Assembly: GCF_004769665.1 (NCBI RefSeq)
Contig: NZ_RQGG01000007.1
Location: forward strand, 186,001-250,000
Length of the DNA stretch: 64,000 nucleotides
DNA from: Leptospira kemamanensis
Lineage (GTDB): Bacteria > Spirochaetota > Leptospiria > Leptospirales > Leptospiraceae
Direction: 5' to 3'
Positions 8,612 to 16,348 of the stretch are shown here, piece by piece (positions within the stretch are counted from its first letter, which is position 1; each line of letters opens with the position of its first letter). The notes beneath the pieces are model-generated. The model worked only from the letters and a program-made list of their open reading frames with translations. It ran no database searches and had not been told where the DNA came from. Position numbers and translations under genes: made by a program.

Positions 8612-8617
8612 ATACGT

Positions 8618-10333
8618 ATGACCGAATCAATTACCGTAAGTCAATATATCATTCAATTTTTAGAGAAACAAGGAATTCAATGGATCCCAGGTGTTCCAGG
8701 TGGAACCATTTTGCCGTTATACGAGAGTTTGGCGGTATCTAACATAAGCCATGTTCTTGCCAGGCACGAACAAGGTGCGGGTTTTATTGCACAAGGAATG
8801 GCTCGTAGCACAGGGAAGGTGAGTGTTGTTTTTGTTTCCTCTGGTCCAGGTGTTGCCAATCTCATCACAGCTGTTGCAGATGCCTTTAGAGATTCAGTAC
8901 CAATGTTGGTGTTTTCTGGCCAAGTTCCCACTCACTTAAAAGGAACAGATGCATTCCAAGAATTAGATACAGAACAAATCGTTACTTCGATGGTAAAAAA
9001 GGTATACTCGGTGGAAGATGCAAAATTGATTCCATCGATTTTGGAAGAAGCGTACCGGCTCGCGTCCGAAGGGAAACAAGGGCCTGTATGGATTGATTTG
9101 CCAAAAGACATTCAAATGAAAACGATTTCTTTCGGACATAGAACATTACCTGAATCCAAGAATCCATTTGATCCAAGTGGTATGGAATCAATTTCCTTCT
9201 CAGGGAATGATTCGATTTCTCTTTCCTTTTTTTTACAGGAATGGAACCAGTATTTAACGGATGCTAAGTTTCCTTTATTGTACTTGGGTGGGGGAGCTAA
9301 AAAAGAATCCAAACGATTTCGTGAAATTCTTCATCATTACCAAATCCCTGCTGTGACAACACTAATGGGACTTGGGATTTTAGAAAAAAATGATCCCCTA
9401 AATTTAGGAATGATGGGAATGCATGGAACCATAACGGCCAATGAAGCGTTAGGAGTATGTGATTTACTCATTGCTATTGGTGTTCGTTTTGATGATCGAG
9501 CGATTGGAAACAGAGAATTATTTTGTCCGAATGCAAAGATCATTCATATTGATATTGATGCCAATGAAATTGGGAAAATCAAAAAGCCAAATCTCAGTTT
9601 CAATCGAGACATTTCAGAAGTGATTTCTGATCTATTTCCCATTCCTAGGAAAGAATCCAGTTTCCACTCACTAGAAAATAAAACATCTAGTTATATACAA
9701 CAGATAGAAGTTTGGAAACAAATTCCAGAAATCCATCCAGCAAAAGAACTCATCACTAACTTTGCTTCTTATGTTTCAAGTGAAGATCATTTTGTGATCA
9801 CGGATGTGGGACAACACCAAATGTGGGTGGCTCAGTATTATCCATTTCCCAATCCAAATACATGGATCACTTCTGGTGGGCAAGGTACAATGGGCTTTGG
9901 GTTACCTACATCAATTGGTGTATCTTTGGCAAACCCAAAGCAAACGGTATATTGTTTTACAGGTGATGGTTCGATCATGATGAATCTTCAAGAGTTGGCA
10001 ACACTTCGAGAACTGTATCTCAATGTAAAAATCATTTTGATGAATAATATGCATCTTGGATTAGTAAAACAACAACAAGATTTGTTTTATGGGAATGTTT
10101 ATTCTGGATCGAAGTTTCATTTTCATCCCAACTTTCAAACGTTATGTGATTCTTTTGAGATTCCATATTTGTTATGGGAAAAAGATCAAAATGATTTTGA
10201 TTTGCAGGTTATGTTGGGAAGTAGTGGACCAAGTTTTGTGGAAATCAAAATACCATCGGATTGGGGAGTATATCCATTTGTTCCCGGTGGTAAGTCCAAC
10301 CAAGAATACATTTTGGACTTGGTAAAAACTTAA
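8618..10333 (+). CDS. ilvB: Acetolactate synthase, large (catalytic) subunit
   Basis: Thiamine-diphosphate enzyme joining two pyruvates (or pyruvate and 2-oxobutyrate) in valine, leucine and isoleucine synthesis. The 571 residues show the N-terminal pyrimidine-binding domain with catalytic Glu51 in HEQGAGF and the substrate-channel GTDAFQE. A central domain follows, then the C-terminal cofactor domain with GDGSIMMN and closing NN. The ATG at 8618 is chosen because GGGAG lies 7 bases upstream; an in-frame TTG at 8558 lies inside the attenuator hairpin. No regulatory small subunit gene is adjacent. The gene ends at a strong terminator. Expression is probably controlled by the leader peptide and hairpins upstream. 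Confidence 0.9.
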   Translation: MTESITVSQYIIQFLEKQGIQWIPGVPGGTILPLYESLAVSNISHVLARHEQGAGFIAQGMARSTGKVSVVFVSSGPGVANLITAVADAFRDSVPMLVFSGQVPTHLKGTDAFQELDTEQIVTSMVKKVYSVEDAKLIPSILEEAYRLASEGKQGPVWIDLPKDIQMKTISFGHRTLPESKNPFDPSGMESISFSGNDSISLSFFLQEWNQYLTDAKFPLLYLGGGAKKESKRFREILHHYQIPAVTTLMGLGILEKNDPLNLGMMGMHGTITANEALGVCDLLIAIGVRFDDRAIGNRELFCPNAKIIHIDIDANEIGKIKKPNLSFNRDISEVISDLFPIPRKESSFHSLENKTSSYIQQIEVWKQIPEIHPAKELITNFASYVSSEDHFVITDVGQHQMWVAQYYPFPNPNTWITSGGQGTMGFGLPTSIGVSLANPKQTVYCFTGDGSIMMNLQELATLRELYLNVKIILMNNMHLGLVKQQQDLFYGNVYSGSKFHFHPNFQTLCDSFEIPYLLWEKDQNDFDLQVMLGSSGPSFVEIKIPSDWGVYPFVPGGKSNQEYILDLVKT

Positions 10334-10342
10334 AAACTCCAA

Positions 10343-10380
10343 CTCCCATAGAATTACAGTTCATTCTATGGGAGCATTTT
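10343..10380. terminator. Bidirectional intrinsic terminator
   Basis: A perfect 12-bp stem, CTCCCATAGAAT (10343-10354) with ATTCTATGGGAG (10363-10374), has an 8-base loop. CATTTTC follows on the plus strand and GGAGTTTTTAAG on the minus strand. It sits between the convergent ilvB and glnK genes, ending both transcripts. Confidence 0.85.
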
Positions 10381-10385
10381 CGAAA

Positions 10386-10733
10386 TTAAATGGCTTTATT
10401 TCCTCGTTCGCCACTGCGGATGCGGATCACTTCTTCCAATGGCATAACAAAAATTTTACCATCACCAATTTTACCTTCAGGACCCGTTTTTGCTGCTTTC
10501 AAAATGGCATCAACTGTTGGTTTTACAAATTCATCATTGACTGCGATTTCCAATCGAACTTTTCTGAGTAAGTTTACTTGGTATTCATGGCCACGGAACA
10601 CTTCTGTTTTCCCTTTTTGTTGGCCATAACCCTGTACATCACTGACTGTTAAACGATAAATTTCATTTTTCGTTAATTCGTTTTTTACTTCTTCGAGTTT
10701 GTGTGGTTGAATGATTGCAATTACTAATTTCAT
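10386..10733 (-). CDS. glnK: Nitrogen regulatory P-II protein
   Basis: This 115-residue P-II signal protein senses 2-oxoglutarate, ATP/ADP and glutamine status and gates the ammonium transporter. It shows the QGYGQQKG stretch leading into the T-loop. Tyr51 lies in FRGHEY at the position uridylylated in enterobacteria, while residue 46 is Phe. The C-terminal GKIGDGKIFV and IRSGERG make the nucleotide site. It lies 5 bp downstream of amtB, the usual amtB-glnK arrangement, here in reversed order compared with glnK-amtB operons. The name GlnK rests on this linkage; GlnB is the alternative. Confidence 0.93.
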   Translation of the reverse strand: MKLVIAIIQPHKLEEVKNELTKNEIYRLTVSDVQGYGQQKGKTEVFRGHEYQVNLLRKVRLEIAVNDEFVKPTVDAILKAAKTGPEGKIGDGKIFVMPLEEVIRIRSGERGNKAI

Positions 10734-10738
10734 ATTAT

Positions 10739-12055
10739 TTACCTAATATCATATCCTTTTTCACCATGAATCTCTTGGTCGAGACCAGTGATTTCTTTGT
10801 CTTCTTCAATTCTAAATCCAATGGTTCTTTCAATGACAACCGCCAATAGATAAGACACAACAAAAGAATAAAATCCCGTTGCGACAACACTGATGATCTG
10901 TGCCATCATTTGACTTTGAAATGTCATTCCTTCTGCTAATTCTAATGCAAAGATTCCAGTTAAAATGGCACCAAATGCACCACCAGCTCCGTGGATTCCA
11001 AACGCATCCAAGGTATCATCGTACTTTAGTTTTCCTTTTAGAAGAATCGCCAAATAGCAGATAGGTGATACAAGTAATCCCATAATTATGGCTCCTTTGA
11101 CTCCAACAAAACCTGAGGCAGGTGTGATCACAACAAGGCCTGCAACAATACCCGAAGCAGCACCAAGTGCCGTGGCTTTTTTTGTATGATACCATTCAAT
11201 GAGTAACCAACTTGCACCAGCAGCTGCGGGAGCAACTAAAGTCACGAGAAATGCTCTTGCCGCAAGTCCATTCACACCAAGACCAGATCCTGCATTGAAT
11301 CCAAACCAACCAAACCATAATAATCCCGAACCAAGTAATGTATACGTCATGTTATTTGGATGAGTGAGTAGGCCTGGATCACCTTTTCGTTTGCCTATGA
11401 CAATTGCTGCTGATAATCCGGCAATCCCCGAAATTAAATGTACAACAGTACCTCCAGCAAAATCTAACGCATTCATTTTGAATAACCAACCAGATTCCGA
11501 CCATACCCAATGTGCCACTGGATCATAGACTAACGTTGACCATACGAGAATGAAAACAATATAGGCAGATAGTTTAATTCGTTCTGCGATTGCACCTGAA
11601 ATGAGAGCAGGTGTGATGATAGCAAACATTCCTTGGAATAAAAAATGAACGTAAGTTGGAATCGATCCTGTTGCTGAGTTGAGATCGATACCATCCAAGA
11701 ATGCTAAATCGAAATTTCCAATATAAGGATTCTCACCAGAAAACGCAAAGCTATATCCGAAGATTGTCCATTGTAATGTCATCACAATGATAGCAACAAA
11801 ACTATGCATCATCGTGGACAATACGTTTTTGGACCGGACGATACCGCCATAAAAAAGAGAAAGCCCAGGTATCATAAAAAAGACCAAAGCACAAGAAACC
11901 AACATCCAAGTCGTGTCAGACTTATCGATTGGACTAGTAACCGCCGTTTCTCCTTCTGCCATTAGTAATGTTGGCAATAAAAAGAAAAAACAGAGTAAGA
12001 CAGGTCGTAAGACCATATGTAAATTCATAAATGACTCCAAAGGTTTTAGATTCAA
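10739..12055 (-). CDS. amtB: Ammonium transporter
   Basis: This 438-residue inner-membrane channel has an N-terminal signal-like helix (to about residue 33) and eleven further hydrophobic helices. The pore histidines are seen in GGTVVHLISG and FGIHGAGGAFG, and the family pattern WFGWFGFNAGS is intact. It imports ammonium and is blocked by P-II when nitrogen is plentiful; glnK follows 5 bp downstream. The start is ATG with GGAGTC a few bases upstream. I did not find a convincing sigma-54 promoter in the 300 bp before it. Confidence 0.95.
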   Translation of the reverse strand: MNLKPLESFMNLHMVLRPVLLCFFFLLPTLLMAEGETAVTSPIDKSDTTWMLVSCALVFFMIPGLSLFYGGIVRSKNVLSTMMHSFVAIIVMTLQWTIFGYSFAFSGENPYIGNFDLAFLDGIDLNSATGSIPTYVHFLFQGMFAIITPALISGAIAERIKLSAYIVFILVWSTLVYDPVAHWVWSESGWLFKMNALDFAGGTVVHLISGIAGLSAAIVIGKRKGDPGLLTHPNNMTYTLLGSGLLWFGWFGFNAGSGLGVNGLAARAFLVTLVAPAAAGASWLLIEWYHTKKATALGAASGIVAGLVVITPASGFVGVKGAIIMGLLVSPICYLAILLKGKLKYDDTLDAFGIHGAGGAFGAILTGIFALELAEGMTFQSQMMAQIISVVATGFYSFVVSYLLAVVIERTIGFRIEEDKEITGLDQEIHGEKGYDIR

Positions 12056-12197
12056 TTTCCGAAATAAAATTCGTATTATTAGGAATGGGTGGAGTATGAA
12101 AGCGAGTAAAAATCGTTAAAAGATGAACTTTTTTTAAGAAAAATTTGGGATTCGAGATAGGGATTTGTCAATCAAAACAAGCTGTGGTAAGAGGTAG

Positions 12198-12253
12198 ACA
12201 TTGGGAGGCGGGTTGTAGTTCCCCACCCAATTCAGGGCGGGGATTTAATATCC
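12198..12253. repeat. GC-rich hairpin repeat, copy A
   Basis: This 56-bp block (ATTGGGAGGCGGG ... CCCCACCCAATTC ... AGGGCGGGGAT) is clearly related to copy B at 13373-13430. Its arms TTGGGAGG and CCACCCAA can fold with one A-A mismatch. It is much richer in G+C than its surroundings. It lies in the 300-bp gap between amtB and the divergent glutathione peroxidase gene. Apart from this block, the OhrR-like palindrome and presumed promoters, I see nothing else in that gap. Confidence 0.65.
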
Positions 12254-12312
12254 GCAAAAAAACCTAAAATCTTCCCTTTTTTCTCAATTCCTCAAATAAA
12301 AAGATTGAACAA

Positions 12313-12336
12313 AATTATATTGTGCACAATCTAATT
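12313..12336. promoter_or_regulatory. Palindromic operator, probably bound by OhrR
   Basis: The 24-bp inverted repeat is centred on the perfect palindrome ATTGTGCACAAT (12319-12330), with outer arms AATTA and TAATT. It starts 43 bp before the peroxidase ATG and overlaps the likely promoter (TTGAAC at 12305-12310). An OhrR-type repressor gene is downstream in the same unit, and AT-rich palindromes of this size are typical operators of that family. Binding by this regulator is inference. Confidence 0.6.
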
Positions 12337-12355
12337 GAAAGAAGCGGAGTAAATC

Positions 12356-12841
12356 ATGGCAGAAGATTTTTATAAAATTAAAGTGAAACGTGGATCTGAA
12401 GAGATCCCGATGGAACAATTTAAGGATAAGGTTTTGTTGATTGTGAACACTGCAAGCCAATGTGGTTTCACTCCTCAATACAAAGGATTACAAGAAACCT
12501 ATGATCGTTGGAAAGGGAAAGGTTTAGAAATTTTAGCGTTCCCATGTAATCAATTTGGGGAACAAGAGCCAGGATCTGATACAGAGATTAAATTGTTTTG
12601 TGAAAAAACTTTTTCTACCACATTCCCAATTTTTTCAAAATTGGAAGTGAATGGTCCAAATACAGATCCACTATATTCTCATTTAAAGAAGAGTGCTCCT
12701 GGAATTTTTGGATCATTGGATATCAAATGGAATTTTACCAAGTTCTTGGTGGATAAACATGGAAACGTTGTGAAACGATACGCGCCAATCACGAAACCAG
12801 AAGCAATCGAAAAGGATATAGAGAAACTTGTCCAAGGTTAA
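12356..12841 (+). CDS. Glutathione peroxidase-family thiol peroxidase (Cys type)
   Basis: This 161-residue enzyme reduces hydrogen peroxide and organic hydroperoxides. The peroxidatic Cys36 lies in NTASQCGFTPQY, replacing the selenocysteine of animal enzymes. The family blocks FPCNQFGEQEPG (with a possible resolving Cys) and WNFTKFLVDKHG follow. No signal peptide is present, so it is cytosolic. Bacterial members often use thioredoxin rather than glutathione. It overlaps the downstream OhrR-type gene by 14 bp, and a perfect palindrome lies in its promoter. Both point to peroxide-inducible control. Confidence 0.92.
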   Translation: MAEDFYKIKVKRGSEEIPMEQFKDKVLLIVNTASQCGFTPQYKGLQETYDRWKGKGLEILAFPCNQFGEQEPGSDTEIKLFCEKTFSTTFPIFSKLEVNGPNTDPLYSHLKKSAPGIFGSLDIKWNFTKFLVDKHGNVVKRYAPITKPEAIEKDIEKLVQG

Positions 12842-13268
12842 ATCGCAAAAAGATGAGGTTCTTTTGTTAAAGAACCAAATTTGTTTTTCGATGTATTCGT
12901 CTATGCATCGGTTGATGAAACTCTATCGTCCGCTTCTTGCGGACATAGGGTTAACTTACCCCCAGTATATAGTAATGCTTGTTATGTGGGAAGAGAAAAT
13001 TTCAACAGTGAGTAAAATTGGCGAAAGGCTCCAGTTGGATTCTGGAACATTGACACCGCTCTTAAAACGATTAGAGCAAATGGATTACCTAATTCGTGAG
13101 CGAAGTAATGTTGATGAACGCATTGTGAATATCGTGCTTACAAAAAAAGGAAAATCGCTCCGAGAAAAAGCAAAATTGATACCAGAGAAGATTTTTTGTC
13201 TTTCTGGAATTGAAGAGACACAAGCAAGCCAATTAAAACAAATTTTGGACCAATTGGGTAGCCATTAA
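12828..13268 (+). CDS. ohrR: MarR-family peroxide-sensing repressor, OhrR type
   Basis: This 146-residue winged-helix regulator has the OhrR sequence pattern. The sensing Cys19 is in LKNQICFSMYSS, followed by YRPLLADIGLTYPQYIVML and the recognition helix LDSGTLTPLLKRLE. Oxidation of this cysteine by organic hydroperoxides releases the repressor from DNA in the family. The start is a TTG inside the end of the peroxidase gene, so the two are translated from one message. The usual partner of OhrR is the peroxidase Ohr; here it is a glutathione peroxidase homologue instead. Autoregulation through the upstream palindrome is likely. Confidence 0.85.
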   Translation: MSKVKSQKDEVLLLKNQICFSMYSSMHRLMKLYRPLLADIGLTYPQYIVMLVMWEEKISTVSKIGERLQLDSGTLTPLLKRLEQMDYLIRERSNVDERIVNIVLTKKGKSLREKAKLIPEKIFCLSGIEETQASQLKQILDQLGSH

Positions 13269-13372
13269 CGTATATCTGATTGAATCGTTACAAAAACGCG
13301 AACTTATCGAAAAATAAAAATTTGAAAAAGAGATTCTTATTTCCCAAACCAGCAAACATGTGATATATGGAA

Positions 13373-13430
13373 GCCATTGGGTGGCGGGTGGTTAACCCCA
13401 CCCAGTTCGATTAGGGCGGGGATCTATACC
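13373..13430. repeat. GC-rich hairpin repeat, copy B
   Basis: This 58-bp block is homologous to copy A at 12198-12253. It shares CATTGGG-GGCGGGT, CCCCACCCA-TTC and AGGGCGGGGAT in the same order and spacing. TGGGTGG and CCACCCA form a perfect 7-bp stem here. It lies between ohrR and atpI, about 70 bp before the atpI start, in a 231-bp gap that otherwise shows nothing clear. It is probably a dispersed small repeat. Confidence 0.65.
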
Positions 13431-13499
13431 TTTTTATCCTCGCAAACCCCATACCCATTCCGGCTTGCCCCCAAACCCTTCCTATCACAACGTGAACCC

Positions 13500-13880
13500 A
13501 TGGATCTAAATTCGATCAATCTCAGACGATTCCATTGGCATTATTTTAGTTATCTTTTCATTGTATTGATTCTAAGTCTTCCCCTAACAGCGCGTTTTGT
13601 GGAAGATGGATTTCGAATTCTTTTTTATATTGGGGGTGCCATTTCCTTTTCCGTGCAAATGGCCATCTTACAATTACGATTCCTTCCTCGTAAAATCCCT
13701 GCTTTATCAGAGACTGGCTTCCCTCTTTTCACTGTATTTCTTTCGTTTTTTCTGAATTTAGGCATTTTGACTGCGTTTCAGGTCTTAGAATACCCTTTTG
13801 AGGCAACTTCTGGATTTTTAATTGCCTATTTCGTCCACCTTCTTTTCCTTGTATTTGCGAGCTATTTCAGTGGAAAATAA
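13500..13880 (+). CDS. atpI: AtpI-like membrane protein at head of the ATP synthase operon
   Basis: This 126-residue protein has four hydrophobic helices and few other features, encoded directly upstream of atpB. Its size, topology and position match AtpI (ATP synthase subunit I), which aids c-ring assembly, but sequence similarity to the family is weak by eye. The ATG at 13500 is chosen because residues upstream in the same frame come from the GC-rich repeat and are not protein-like. Its stop overlaps the GTG start of atpB, so the two are coupled. Confidence 0.6.
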   Translation: MDLNSINLRRFHWHYFSYLFIVLILSLPLTARFVEDGFRILFYIGGAISFSVQMAILQLRFLPRKIPALSETGFPLFTVFLSFFLNLGILTAFQVLEYPFEATSGFLIAYFVHLLFLVFASYFSGK

Positions 13881-14928
13881 GTCTAAATATCGGTTTTTTT
13901 TATCATTTTTATTAGTTTTTTCCCTTAGTTTTACGAATGTTTTTGCAAACGATTCGGAAGGGCACAGCTCTGATGAGGGCTTCGATTTCAGCGAAGTGAT
14001 GGCGCACCACTTAGGTGACGCTCCTATCTTCCCATTGAACTTCGGTGGCACAATCGTAATGGAAGGCCAATCTGGTTTCGATGCTGAAAATCACGATGTC
14101 TTCGTAAACCATGACGGTGTGAAATATCACTATGTTGGTGGTCTTGACCTTCACATCACCAAACGAGTGACCATGATGTGGATCGCTTGTTTTTTTATGT
14201 TCCTCATCTTTATCCCTGCCGCAAACCTCATTTCTAAAAATCCGAAAAAGGTGCATAACAAATTCACTTCGGGTGTGGAAGCGTTTGTGAGTTACTTAAA
14301 AGAAAACGTAGTCGATTCATCTCTCGACCACCACGGACATTCTTACTACCATTACATCTTCTCTTTGTTTTTCTTTATTCTATTCTGTAACTTGTTTGGA
14401 CTCATCCCATCGGTAGGGGAGCTGACTGTTGCAGCATCTGACGGACTTGTCGCTCTTGGGTTATTCGAACACACTCCACATTCTCTCCATACATTTGGTG
14501 AGATTTGGTCTGGGATCACTCCCACAGGTGACATCAGTGTCACTCTTTCTCTCGCATCTATCACCTTACTTACGATTTACGGAACTGCTTTCTCCTACCA
14601 AGGATTTTCCTTTGTAGCACATGCGGTTCCTAAGGGAGTTCCTCTCCCACTCTGGCCACTCATGTGGGTTCTAGAGTTTATCGTTACTCATATTGCCCGT
14701 TCGTTTGCATTAACCATGAGGTTACTTGCCAACATGACAGCAGGACACGTTATGATCCTTGCGTTACTTGGGTTTATCTTTATGAGTGAAAGTTGGATGA
14801 TTGCACCTGTATCTGTTCTCAGTTCAGTGCTCATCTACTTTTTAGAACTTCTTGTAGCACTTCTACAAGCGTTCATTTTCTCACTGCTCACAACCGTGTT
14901 CATCGGAACTGTGATGCATAGACATTAA
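13870..14928 (+). CDS. atpB: F1Fo ATP synthase subunit a
   Basis: Fo subunit that forms the proton half-channels against the c-ring. The essential Arg is in ALTMRLLANMTAGH, and the C-terminal helices are typical. The protein is long (352 residues against about 270 in E. coli). It begins with a cleavable-looking signal sequence ending near NVFAND, followed by a polar, His- and Asp-containing segment before the first family helix. The GTG at 13870 overlaps the atpI stop; a start further upstream would lie inside atpI. A second His-rich patch, DHHGHSYYH, precedes a membrane helix. Confidence 0.93.
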   Translation: MENKSKYRFFLSFLLVFSLSFTNVFANDSEGHSSDEGFDFSEVMAHHLGDAPIFPLNFGGTIVMEGQSGFDAENHDVFVNHDGVKYHYVGGLDLHITKRVTMMWIACFFMFLIFIPAANLISKNPKKVHNKFTSGVEAFVSYLKENVVDSSLDHHGHSYYHYIFSLFFFILFCNLFGLIPSVGELTVAASDGLVALGLFEHTPHSLHTFGEIWSGITPTGDISVTLSLASITLLTIYGTAFSYQGFSFVAHAVPKGVPLPLWPLMWVLEFIVTHIARSFALTMRLLANMTAGHVMILALLGFIFMSESWMIAPVSVLSSVLIYFLELLVALLQAFIFSLLTTVFIGTVMHRH

Positions 14929-14976
14929 CATTGGTTTTATTTATATTATAAAACACACAGGAGTGAAACGAAAACA

Positions 14977-15261
14977 ATGGAATTCGGTTTAGGATACATC
15001 GCAGTAGGACTCGCAGCAGGACTTGCATTACTTGGTGCAGGAATCGGTATTGGTAGAATTGGTGGATCAGTGGCAGAAAGCATTAGCCGCCAACCAGAAG
15101 CAGCGGGAAAGATCCAACTCGTTCTTTACGTAGCAGCAGGTATGATTGAAGGTGCAGCACTTTTCGCAGTGGTAATCGCTCTTCTTATCGCGCTCAAACT
15201 CAATGGCTCAATTGACAAAACAATTGGTGCTGGTGCCACTAAAGTAGAACAAGGACAATAG
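14977..15261 (+). CDS. atpE: F1Fo ATP synthase subunit c
   Basis: This 94-residue hairpin protein of two membrane helices makes the rotating ring. The glycine-rich first helix GAGIGIGRIGG, the loop RQPEA and the ion-carrying Glu58 in AGMIEGAALF are all present. The Na+-coordinating pattern (Gln in helix 1, Ser or Thr right after the Glu) is absent: Gly follows Glu58. Proton coupling is therefore inferred. GGAG lies ahead of the ATG, and translation is probably strong, as the c subunit is needed in many copies. Confidence 0.97.
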   Translation: MEFGLGYIAVGLAAGLALLGAGIGIGRIGGSVAESISRQPEAAGKIQLVLYVAAGMIEGAALFAVVIALLIALKLNGSIDKTIGAGATKVEQGQ

Positions 15262-15263
15262 TC

Positions 15264-15788
15264 TTGGTACTCCTCGCGGCTTCCGGCTTCAATTTGCTGA
15301 AAGTCAATCCGGGTCTGGTCATCTGGACCCTGGTCACTTTCTCAGTTGTTGTCTTCGTTCTTAAAAAATTTGCATGGGACAAGATCCTTCATGCTCTCGA
15401 AGAACGTGCTTCCGGCATCCAAGGTGATATCAACAAAGCGGAATCTCTTCGTGTTGAAGCAGAAAAGTCTTTAAAAGAATACAAAGACCAACTCTTCAAA
15501 GCAACAGAAGAAGCACACAGAATTGTCGATGAAGCTAAGAAAGATGCAGTTGCTCTCCGCACTAAATTGACGGAAGAAGCACACAATGAAGTAAAGGGAA
15601 TCAAAGACAATGCTGTTCGAGAAATCGAATTGGCAAAAGGCAGAGCCTTGTCTGAGTTACAAAACCAAATTGTGGAAATGTCCGTTCTCATCGCGAGTGA
15701 GATCTTGGAGAAACAATTGAAGAAGGAAGACTATGCTTCCTTTGTTGAAAAAGAGATCGCAAAACTCGATAAACTTAAAATAAAATGA
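15264..15788 (+). CDS. atpF: F1Fo ATP synthase subunit b
   Basis: Peripheral-stalk subunit of 174 residues. One N-terminal membrane helix (about 14-33) is followed by a long charged coiled coil (EEAHRIVDEAKKDA) that reaches up to the delta subunit. It begins at a TTG two bases after the atpE stop, with AAGGA about 10 bases upstream inside atpE. Its end overlaps atpH by ATGA. Length and layout are normal for the family. Confidence 0.93.
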   Translation: MVLLAASGFNLLKVNPGLVIWTLVTFSVVVFVLKKFAWDKILHALEERASGIQGDINKAESLRVEAEKSLKEYKDQLFKATEEAHRIVDEAKKDAVALRTKLTEEAHNEVKGIKDNAVREIELAKGRALSELQNQIVEMSVLIASEILEKQLKKEDYASFVEKEIAKLDKLKIK

Positions 15789-16348
15789 GTCTGAACCAAA
15801 TTTCAAAGGTTTACGCAACGGCACTTTTAGAGTTAGCTCAAGAAACTAACTCTCTTGAGTCAACGGAAGAGGAATTATCAACACTCGTTGATGTTTTCTT
15901 TTCCGATGATTCGATTCGCCATTATTTTCTTTCTCCATTAGTTGATCCTTCTGAGAAAGAACAAACTGCCGCAAAGTCAGTTCAAGGGAAGGCATCAGAG
16001 TTTGTTGCCAACTTCATTACACTTGTGGTTCGTAAAAACAGGTTCCTTTACTTAAAGGATATTTTGGAAGATTATCGTGCAGGTGTGGACCGACTTAAAA
16101 ATCGTAGTTCCCTTCGTATCGTTTCCAAAGAATCATTAGGTAAAGAAGCAGTAGATCGAATCACGAAGTCCATCGGATCTAAGTTTGGACGTGAAATTCG
16201 TGTCACGGAACAAGTGGATCCAGCCCTCATTGGTGGATTCAAAATTTATATAGACGACTTTTTAATCGATGCCTCAATCCGCGCAAAACTTGCCGGAACA
16301 AGAGAGGCTCTCCTCCAAAAGAAAATCCCAGTCGGAGCATTTGAATGA
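15785..16348 (+). CDS. atpH: F1Fo ATP synthase subunit delta
   Basis: This 187-residue soluble subunit fixes the peripheral stalk to the top of the alpha3beta3 head. It shows the N-terminal helical domain beginning [15 protein letters not shown] and the C-terminal block [15 protein letters not shown], which is typical of OSCP/delta proteins. Its ATG overlaps the atpF stop and its own stop overlaps the atpA start, a tight coupling within the operon. Confidence 0.95.
   Translation: MSLNQISKVYATALLELAQETNSLESTEEELSTLVDVFFSDDSIRHYFLSPLVDPSEKEQTAAKSVQGKASEFVANFITLVVRKNRFLYLKDILEDYRAGVDRLKNRSSLRIVSKESLGKEAVDRITKSIGSKFGREIRVTEQVDPALIGGFKIYIDDFLIDASIRAKLAGTREALLQKKIPVGAFE

Noticed and set aside
8558..8617. 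N-terminal extension of acetolactate synthase from TTG 8558
   Set aside because: These codons form the attenuator hairpin and the ribosome-binding site of ATG 8618; the family starts near the ATG.
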